From positions 62,001-126,000 of the forward strand of contig JACHMT010000005.1 in NCBI GenBank assembly GCA_014208095.1: a stretch of DNA of 64,000 bases. Reading direction: 5' to 3'. This stretch comes from Actinospineispora eucalypti. Its GTDB lineage: Bacteria; Actinomycetota; Actinomycetes; Mycobacteriales; Pseudonocardiaceae. Below the pieces are notes generated by a model that was not told where the DNA came from, ran no database searches, and was given only the letters and a program-made list of their open reading frames with translations. Positions 58,566-64,000 of the stretch are shown here, piece by piece (the stretch's first letter is position 1; every line of letters starts with the position of its first letter). The position numbers and the translations under genes were made by a program.

Positions 58566-60305
58566 CTAACCAGCTGACCCGGGGGCGAGGCGGCGGGTCA
58601 GGAAGGCGACCAGCTCGACCGGTCCCGGCTCGCTGTCGAGCAGCGCGAGCAGGGCCTCGCGGTCGTCCGGGCGCACCGGTTCCAGGCCGCCGAAGGCCCG
58701 CCAGCCCTGACCGGCGGGCAGTGGCCGGGCGCACACCAGCGTGCCGGCCTCCGGTGCCGGTTCCGCGTCCACCAGCTCACGGGTCTCCCCGGAGCGGGCC
58801 TCCCGCAGGGTGACCGGGCGCGCCCGCTGGACCTCGTAGAGCCCGCGCGGCGCGGACAGCCACCGCCGGGCCAGCTCCCGCTCGTCCTCCGGCAGCAGCG
58901 CGCCGCGCACCTCCAGGAACTCGTCCAGCGCGCCGCCCTCGAACAGCACGGCGTCCGCGCACAGGGGGTCGTTCAGCGCGTCCAGCAGGGCCAACGGCGC
59001 ATTGTCGTGGCGCGACCGCTCGACGGCCACGGCCATCATCGACGTGCGCCACGGCCCGCCCTCGGTCACGAACGTCTCCGCCTTGCGGTAGAGCCACACC
59101 GCCCGTTCGTCCAGCGTCGCCGCCGAGGCGCCCCGGCGCAGGTGGCACTGCTTGTACTTGCGACCCGAGCCACACCAGCAGGGTTCGTTGCGGCCGAGGT
59201 CGGCGTGGGGCTCGGCGTGGAACCGGCTGAGCAGCTCGACCCGCTCGTCCTCGTCGGCCACCCCGGCGCGTCGCAGCAGGGCCAGCGCCCGCTCCGCGTC
59301 GCCTCGGTCGCCGGCGTAGTGGGCCAGCTCCTCCAGCGCCAGCGGGAAGGCCGGGTCCGCGGCCTCGGCGGCCTGGAACTCCCGTTCCGCGCCGGCCACG
59401 TCGCCGCCGCGTTCCAGCGCCTTGCCGCGCAGCCAGCACAGCGCGGCGCGGCCCGACCGGGGCGCCACCGCCTGGCACTCGTCGACCAGCCGGAGCAGCA
59501 CGTCGGCGCCGGTGCGGCCGGCCCCGATGGTCTCGAACAGCACCGCCTCGGCGAGGGAGGCCTCGGCCAGTGCGCCGAGCGCGGCGCGCACCTCCTCCGG
59601 GGGACCGGTGGTCTCGTCCTCGGTGAGGCGGTGGTACTCCTGCACCACGGCGAGCACGGCGCGCGACTCGTCCGGCTCGAACCGGTACCGGCGGCCCAGC
59701 TCCTTCAGCCGCTTGTCCCGCCCCCACGCGGCGAAGTCGAAGCCGTCCGGCGCCACCCGGCCGTCCTCGAAGGCGAACCGGCCCTCGGCCAGCAGCTCGC
59801 TGAGCGGGGACAGCGGGGCGGCGAACAGCTCCGGCCGGTCCGTGCAGGCCCGCCACACCGGCCCGGCCAGCGGCACCGGCTGCCCCGACGCCTCCCGGAT
59901 CGCCTCGTGCAGCCGTTCCCACAGCGCGCGGCGCTGTTCCAGGGTGGGCGCGCCGGGCTCCGCCCGGTCCAGCGCGAGCCCGTCCGGCTCCAGCCGCAGC
60001 CCGACGGTGTCGCCGGCCCGCCAGCCCCGTTCGGCCAGCCGTCCGGTGGGCAGCAGCATCGCGCCCAGCTCGCCGGCCACCGACGGCGAGACGCCCCGCA
60101 GGTGCAGCTGAACGGTGTCGGCCGCCTCGGTGGCCACGCTGAATGACGTCCCGTCCGTGAGCTCGCCCCCCTCGGCGGCGCCGGCCAGCGGGGCCAGGTC
60201 CACTCCCAGCAGGATCAGGTCGTGCTCGATCTCGACCGGGGTCAGGCGGTGGGTGAATACCCGCCCGGGTTGCTCGGTCGGGGGTGCGTTGTCGGGGCCG
60301 GACAC
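58566..60305 (-). CDS. SEC-C motif protein with tetratricopeptide-like region
   Basis: 579-residue protein of unknown function. The SEC-C zinc motif, LGRNEPCWCGSGRKYKQCHL, lies near residue 380, the same motif that ends SecA. Before it is a helical, TPR-like stretch (AALCWLRGKALERGGDVAGA and DRGDAERALALLRRAGVADE); after it is a hydrophobic-acidic domain. The SEC-C motif often serves as a ribosome- or protein-binding zinc module. No operon partner is visible; tetR follows in the same direction upstream by 21 nt. Confidence 0.82.
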   Translation of the reverse strand: MSGPDNAPPTEQPGRVFTHRLTPVEIEHDLILLGVDLAPLAGAAEGGELTDGTSFSVATEAADTVQLHLRGVSPSVAGELGAMLLPTGRLAERGWRAGDTVGLRLEPDGLALDRAEPGAPTLEQRRALWERLHEAIREASGQPVPLAGPVWRACTDRPELFAAPLSPLSELLAEGRFAFEDGRVAPDGFDFAAWGRDKRLKELGRRYRFEPDESRAVLAVVQEYHRLTEDETTGPPEEVRAALGALAEASLAEAVLFETIGAGRTGADVLLRLVDECQAVAPRSGRAALCWLRGKALERGGDVAGAEREFQAAEAADPAFPLALEELAHYAGDRGDAERALALLRRAGVADEDERVELLSRFHAEPHADLGRNEPCWCGSGRKYKQCHLRRGASAATLDERAVWLYRKAETFVTEGGPWRTSMMAVAVERSRHDNAPLALLDALNDPLCADAVLFEGGALDEFLEVRGALLPEDERELARRWLSAPRGLYEVQRARPVTLREARSGETRELVDAEPAPEAGTLVCARPLPAGQGWRAFGGLEPVRPDDREALLALLDSEPGPVELVAFLTRRLAPGSAG

Positions 60306-60326
60306 CCGATGACCCTATCGACCCGG

Positions 60327-60941
60327 CTATCCGTGCCTGAGCCCGGCGATGATGAACGAGCGGAGCAGGTCGTTCTTGACCCCGCCGCCCGGCCCGGCCC
60401 CGTCGGCCAGGTTGGCCATCCGGTCGTCGAACGCACTCTGGGTGAGCGCGCCGACGGCGAACAGGTAGCACCACTCGTGGAACCCGGCCGGCTTGTCCGG
60501 CAGGATCCGCCGGAGCGCGGCGATGAACTCCCGGGCCATCGGGTCGAACAACTCGCGCACCACAGGACGGTCGCCGCTGGACGGGTCGGCCGCCTCGCGC
60601 AGCACCAGCCGCCGGTACCACATGGCCTCCGGGCCCAGCTCGACCACGGGTTGCATGAACGCGTCCACCACCCGCTCCAGCGCGTCCGGAGCGCCGAGGT
60701 CGGGGATGGCGCGCAGCCGGCGGGCGCGTTCGGTGTTGACGTGCTGGCGGTTGGTGAACACCGCCAGGTAGAGCGCCTGCTTGGTCTCGAAGTGGTAGGC
60801 GACCAGGGACAGCTTTACCCCGGCCTCGCGGGCGATCTGCCGCAGCGTGGTGCCGTGGTAGCCCTCGAGCGCGAACACCCGCTCGGCCGCTTCCAGGATC
60901 CGGGTGCGCCGGTCGGGGCCGGCATCGGGCTCGTTCGCCAC
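60327..60941 (-). CDS. TetR-family regulator
   Basis: 204-residue repressor. HTH region RRTRILEAAERVFALEGYHG and TTLRQIAREAGVKLSLVAYH with FETKQALYLAVF; the C-terminal domain has AMWYRRLVLREAADPSSGD, as in the CerR-like group. GTG 60941 has GGAGG eight bases upstream, which decides it against a longer frame to 61025. A strong operator lies between it and the divergent MFS gene. Confidence 0.9.
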   Translation of the reverse strand: MANEPDAGPDRRTRILEAAERVFALEGYHGTTLRQIAREAGVKLSLVAYHFETKQALYLAVFTNRQHVNTERARRLRAIPDLGAPDALERVVDAFMQPVVELGPEAMWYRRLVLREAADPSSGDRPVVRELFDPMAREFIAALRRILPDKPAGFHEWCYLFAVGALTQSAFDDRMANLADGAGPGGGVKNDLLRSFIIAGLRHG

Positions 60942-60969
60942 GGGTGGCGCCTCCGTCCTTGACCGGTCC

Positions 60970-60989
60970 GACTGAACGTACGTACAGTC
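60970..60989. promoter_or_regulatory. 20-bp TetR operator
   Basis: GACTGAACGTACGTACAGTC is palindromic except for one pair, centred on ACGTACGT. It lies 29 nt from the tetR start and 26 nt from the MFS start, as expected for repression of both. Confidence 0.72.
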
Positions 60990-61014
60990 AGTGTATCGCT
61001 CGAGGGAGATAGGG

Positions 61015-62253
61015 ATGCGACACACACGCTGGATCGTCCTGTTCGGCGGGTTCCTGGCCTACCTGTTCGATGCCCTGGAGATCCAGCTGCTGGCCCTGGC
61101 CCTGCCGGCGGTCCGGGCGGACCTCGGGCTCTCGGCCGGCCGGGGCGGGCTGCTGGCCACGGCGACCCTGCTCGGCATCGGCGCGAGCAGCGTGCTGGTC
61201 GGTTACCTCTCGGACAACTTCGGCCGGAAGAAGGCCCTGCTCGCGTCGCTGGTGACCTTCGGCGTGTTCACCTCGGTGCTCGCCGTGGTGCCCAACTTCG
61301 AGCTGTTCCTGATCTGCCGGTTCGTCGCGGGCTTCGGCCTCGGCGGCGTGTGGGGCGTGGTGTCCAGCTATGTGGTGGAGACCTGGCCGAGCGAGCACCG
61401 GGGTCGCGCGGCGTCGTTCGTGCTCAGCTCGTTCCCGATCGGCGGCGCGGTGGCGGCGGTGCTGTCCGGCGTGTTCCTGCCAGACTGGCGGCTGATGTTC
61501 TTCGTGGCCGGGGCGGCGGTGGTGCTCCCGGTGCTGGTGGTGGCCCTGTGGTTCGAGGAGTCGGGGGAGTGGCGGGCGGCCCGCCAGGCCTCCGGGGCGG
61601 ACCGGCCGGTCCCGGTGTCGGTCGGCGAGATCTTCCAGCCGGCGCTGCGCCGGCGGACCCTGCTGGCCACGGCGGTCGCCGCGCTCGCGCTGGCCGGTTG
61701 GTGGGGCGGGTCGACCTGGCTGCCCACCTACCTGACCGCCGAGCGGGGCATCCCGGCGGGCACCGTGGCGCTGTTCATGACCGTGCTGAACCTGGGCATG
61801 TTCCTCGGCTACAACGTGTTCGGCCTGATCGCCGACCGGATCGGGCGGCACCGGGCGATCATCGTTTCGCTGTTCGGGGTGGCGGCCACGCTGCCCCTGT
61901 ACGCCCTGACCGCCAACCACACCGCGCTGCTCTGGTTCGGCCCGCTGTTCGCCTTCTTCGCCGCGTTCACCGGGCTGTTCGGCTCCTACCTCGCGGAGCT
62001 GTACCCGACCAGGGTGCGCACCACCGGCGCCGGCTTCTGCTTCAACGTGGGCCGGGGCGTGTCCGCGTTCGCGCCGTTCGGGCTGGCCGGCCTGGCGGCG
62101 GTGATCGGGCTGTCCGGCGGGCTGCTGGTGTGTGCCGGGCTGTTCGCGGCGGCCGCGATGATCACTTTCCTGCTCCCCGGCGGCGTCGGGGCAACCGATG
62201 AACGAGAAGGAGGGCGCGAGCATGCGCTGGGTGACGTACCGGCGGGCGGCTGA
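61015..62253 (+). CDS. MFS transporter (aromatic-acid/organic-acid type)
   Basis: 412-residue, twelve-helix major facilitator. The N-terminus IVLFGGFLAYLFDALEIQLL has the Asp-containing motif of the aromatic acid:H+ symporter-like group, and the loop 2-3 motif is GYLSDNFGRKKALLASLV; the second half has GLIADRIGRHRAI. Likely substrate is an aromatic or other organic acid. ATG 61015 has GAGGGAGA upstream. Its last 32 nt overlap the FAH gene, so the two products probably act in one pathway. Confidence 0.9.
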   Translation: MRHTRWIVLFGGFLAYLFDALEIQLLALALPAVRADLGLSAGRGGLLATATLLGIGASSVLVGYLSDNFGRKKALLASLVTFGVFTSVLAVVPNFELFLICRFVAGFGLGGVWGVVSSYVVETWPSEHRGRAASFVLSSFPIGGAVAAVLSGVFLPDWRLMFFVAGAAVVLPVLVVALWFEESGEWRAARQASGADRPVPVSVGEIFQPALRRRTLLATAVAALALAGWWGGSTWLPTYLTAERGIPAGTVALFMTVLNLGMFLGYNVFGLIADRIGRHRAIIVSLFGVAATLPLYALTANHTALLWFGPLFAFFAAFTGLFGSYLAELYPTRVRTTGAGFCFNVGRGVSAFAPFGLAGLAAVIGLSGGLLVCAGLFAAAAMITFLLPGGVGATDEREGGREHALGDVPAGG

Positions 62254-63154
62254 CGGTGAAACCCGCCCCGGTCTGGTGCACGAGGGGAGGGTGTACGGGC
62301 TGGACCGGCCCGGTTCGCTGCTCGAGCTGCTGGCGTCCGAGGGCGGCCTCGCCGCCGGGGCCGAACGGGCGCGGCGCGGCCCGGCCGAGGTGGTCGACCT
62401 GGCCGAGACCCGGCTCTGCGCCCCGATCCCCGAGCCGCCGTCGGTGCGGGACTTCCTGTGCTTCGAGGAGCACCTGCGCAACGCGCTCTCCGCGCTGGGC
62501 CGGTCCGAACCACCGGAGGTCTGGTACCGCCAGCCGGTGTTCTACTTCACCAACCCGGCCGCCATCCACGCGCCCGGCGACACCATCCCGATCTCCCCGG
62601 GCAGTGCGGCGTTCGACTACGAGGTGGAGGTGGCCGCCGTGGTCGGGCGGCCCGGCTCCGACCTCTCGCCGGACGAGGCCGAGGCGCACATCGCCGGGTA
62701 CCTGATCTTCTGCGACTGGTCCGCGCGCGACCTTCAGGCCGACGAGCAGGCCGCGGGCCTGGGGCCGGCCAAGGGCAAGGACAGCGCGACCAGCCTGGGC
62801 CCGGTCCTGGTCACCCCGGACGAGCTGGAGCCGTACCGGGAGGGCAAGGGCTACCGGCTGGCCATGCGCGCCTCGGTGAACGGGGTGGACCAGGGCGGCG
62901 GGTACTGGTCGGACATCCACTGGTCGTTCGGCCAGATGCTGGCCTACGCGTCGCGGGGCACCCGGCTGCGGGTGGGCGACGTGATCGGCAGCGGCACCGT
63001 GGGCACCGGTTGCCTGCTGGAGCTGGGCGGGCTGCACGGCCGCGACCGCCATCCCTATCTGCGCGCCGGCGACACGGTGAGCATCCAGGTGGAACAGCTC
63101 GGCGAGCTGGTCGGGCACATCGGTGCCGGGCCCGAGCCGGTGCCGCTGGGCTGA
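62222..63154 (+). CDS. Fumarylacetoacetate hydrolase family protein
   Basis: 310-residue FAH-fold hydrolase. A short N-terminal domain (WVTYRRAADGETRPGLVHEG) precedes the core: VRDFLCFEEHLRNAL, FDYEVEVAAVVGRPGSD with the metal-binding Glu residues, GYLIFCDWSARDLQADEQ, GKDSATSLGPVLVTPDELEP and VGDVIGSGTVGTGCLLELGG. Members cleave acylpyruvates or 2-hydroxymuconate-type intermediates of aromatic breakdown. ATG 62222 has GGAGGG six bases upstream. Confidence 0.93.
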   Translation: MRWVTYRRAADGETRPGLVHEGRVYGLDRPGSLLELLASEGGLAAGAERARRGPAEVVDLAETRLCAPIPEPPSVRDFLCFEEHLRNALSALGRSEPPEVWYRQPVFYFTNPAAIHAPGDTIPISPGSAAFDYEVEVAAVVGRPGSDLSPDEAEAHIAGYLIFCDWSARDLQADEQAAGLGPAKGKDSATSLGPVLVTPDELEPYREGKGYRLAMRASVNGVDQGGGYWSDIHWSFGQMLAYASRGTRLRVGDVIGSGTVGTGCLLELGGLHGRDRHPYLRAGDTVSIQVEQLGELVGHIGAGPEPVPLG

Positions 63155-63166
63155 GCCATATACTTC

Positions 63167-63570
63167 CCGCGCGGACGAGCTGGCCGGGCGGCCGCGTCGG
63201 CGCGGTGAGTGATCACGGCGCCGCCGAGGAAAGTCCGGACTCCGCAGGGCAGGGTGGTTGTTAACGGCAACCCGGGGCGACCCGCGGGACAGTGCCACAG
63301 AAAACAGACCGCCCCGGCGCGCGAGCGGCGGGGTAAGGGTGAAACGGTGGTGTAAGAGACCACCAGCACCCCGGGTGACCGGGGTGGCTCGGTAAACCCC
63401 ACCCGGAGCAAGGCCAGACAGCAGGTGTTCGAGGGCGGCCCGCCCGATGCCTGCGGGTAGGTTGCACAGAGCCCGTCGGTGACGGCGGGCCGAGATGGAT
63501 GGCCGCCGAACGGAACGCCGCAAGGCGTCCGGGAACAGGATCCGGCTTACAGGCCAGCTCGTCCGCGCGG
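63167..63570 (+). ncRNA. rnpB: RNase P RNA, type A
   Basis: About 404-nt catalytic RNA of RNase P, which matures tRNA 5' ends. The 19-bp P1 stem is exact: 63167-63185 with 63552-63570. Conserved blocks in order are GAGGAAAGTCCGGACTCC, the ACAGAAAACAGACCGCC region, GGTAAGGGTGAAACGGTGG, TAAACCCCACCCGGAGCAAG, AGATGGATGGCCGCC and ACAGGATCCGGCTTACAGG. These set the strand and type A architecture. Protein-coding frames crossing it are not genes. Confidence 0.96.
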
Positions 63571-63743
63571 CCCTTTCTGACCTGCTCGAAAAGAAGATCG
63601 GGTCTGACCTGCGAATATAGTTGTACTCGTTTCTCGAGGGTTCCTACCCCTGCCCAACGGTCCGGCGATCACCCGGTCGTACCCCGCCGGTCGCCGTCAC
63701 AAGCGTGAACACCGTTGGGGGCCGATAGCGGCGTCGGGAGCGC

Positions 63744-63809
63744 GGTTGCCGGTTCGGACCGTCGCCCAGGGACTCCCCCGAACCCAGGCGAGACTCCGAA
63801 CCGGCAACC
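63744..63809. repeat. Long hairpin downstream of rnpB
   Basis: GGTTGCCGGTTCGGA (63744-63758) and its exact complement (63795-63809), 15 bp, with an inner TCGCC/GGCGA stem. It lies in the 314-nt gap between rnpB and the last gene, where nothing else is recognised. A terminator for either side is possible. Confidence 0.55.
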
Positions 63810-63884
63810 CTTCGCGCGACCGCGCGGCAACCCCCCGCGTCGAGGGGCCGTGAGCGCGGCGTGTGACCGGAGGGGGTGACCGGG

Positions 63885-64000
63885 CTAGACGACTCCTCCC
63901 GTGCCGGTACGCACGCCACGCGGGTCGAGGTAGTGGTGCAGTAGCGCGATCGCTGTGTGTGCTTCGGCGACGAACGCGTCCGGTTGGTTTTCCCGGCCCA
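63885..64000 (-). CDS. C-terminal end of an unrecognised protein
   Basis: The gene runs off the right edge; only about 37 residues remain, ending in FVAEAHTAIALLHHYLDPRG and VRTGTGGVV before a TAG. Codon usage is typical of real genes in this genome. No family can be named from so short a piece. Confidence 0.5.
   Translation of the reverse strand, partial: GRENQPDAFVAEAHTAIALLHHYLDPRGVRTGTGGVV

Noticed and set aside
63167..63570. Protein-coding frames across 63055-63520
   Set aside because: The region is the RNase P RNA with an exact P1 stem and conserved blocks; the frames are by-products of GC-rich sequence.
63644..63919. Minus-strand frame of 91 codons after rnpB
   Set aside because: Arg/Pro/Ser-rich composition without any domain, and it crosses the 63744-63809 hairpin. 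The partial gene ending at 63885 in another frame looks more real.

Overview
The window is a high-GC actinobacterial chromosome segment. Gene content and order (comM-dprA-xerC-rpsB-tsf-pyrH-frr-cdsA-rlmN; DUF2631-dxr-rip1-DUF4870-ispG-GNAT; Nif3-zinc ribbon-RNase HI/phosphatase) follow the mycobacterial/pseudonocardial arrangement, and there is no whiG beside rpsB as in Streptomyces. A member of the Pseudonocardiales is the best guess; the species is not determined.

Layout. 1-10008: a core block for DNA uptake and recombination (comM end, dprA, xerC), translation (rpsB, tsf, frr), UMP kinase, CDP-diglyceride synthesis, then a methyltransferase, a Tat-exported Rieske lipoprotein and rlmN. 10023-12649: a cobalt ECF transporter (cbiM, PDGLE/CbiN-like, cbiQ, cbiO). 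12650-14309: repeats, a MerR-type promoter driving a CC-motif protein, and a frameshifted toxin gene beside an intact ribbon-helix-helix gene. 14409-19834: a polyol/sugar ABC importer divergent from a LacI regulator. 20411-22810: two related lipoproteins divergent from lemA and an M48 protease. 22821-29984: epoxide hydrolase, xylulokinase, an ATP-dependent DNA ligase and a LigD-type polymerase (separate NHEJ-like parts), a TipA-like regulator and a secreted HNH nuclease. 30082-35077: the isoprenoid genes dxr and ispG, with the Rip1 protease between them. 35701-48000: methyltransferase, MetE/UroD-like protein, map, cobQ, a TetR unit, amino-acid oxidase, SDR, cobC aminotransferase, Nif3, zinc ribbon, RNase HI and phosphatase. 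47869-57912: MarR-EamA, ArsR-AHSA1, SDR, TSUP, O-methyltransferase, glyoxalase-like and AraC genes, and an SGNH hydrolase. 58566-63154: SEC-C protein and a TetR/MFS/FAH-hydrolase unit. 63167-63570: RNase P RNA (rnpB), then the end of an unrecognised gene.

Two non-coding themes stand out. First, the long gene-free gaps (12.7, 20.0, 25.4, 35.2 and 58.0 kb) share a roughly 75-nt sequence with core GGCTTGGACGGCGCGGC. I see nine copies, three times as inverted pairs enclosing further hairpins. Separate short hairpins with CATGRTCA ends occur at 12.9, 20.2 and 50.7 kb. Second, at least sixteen genes have a TANNNT-like -10 hexamer ending 7-8 nt before the start codon, which points to widespread leaderless mRNAs and helps decide several starts. 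No CRISPR array, tRNA, rRNA, prophage or insertion sequence was seen.
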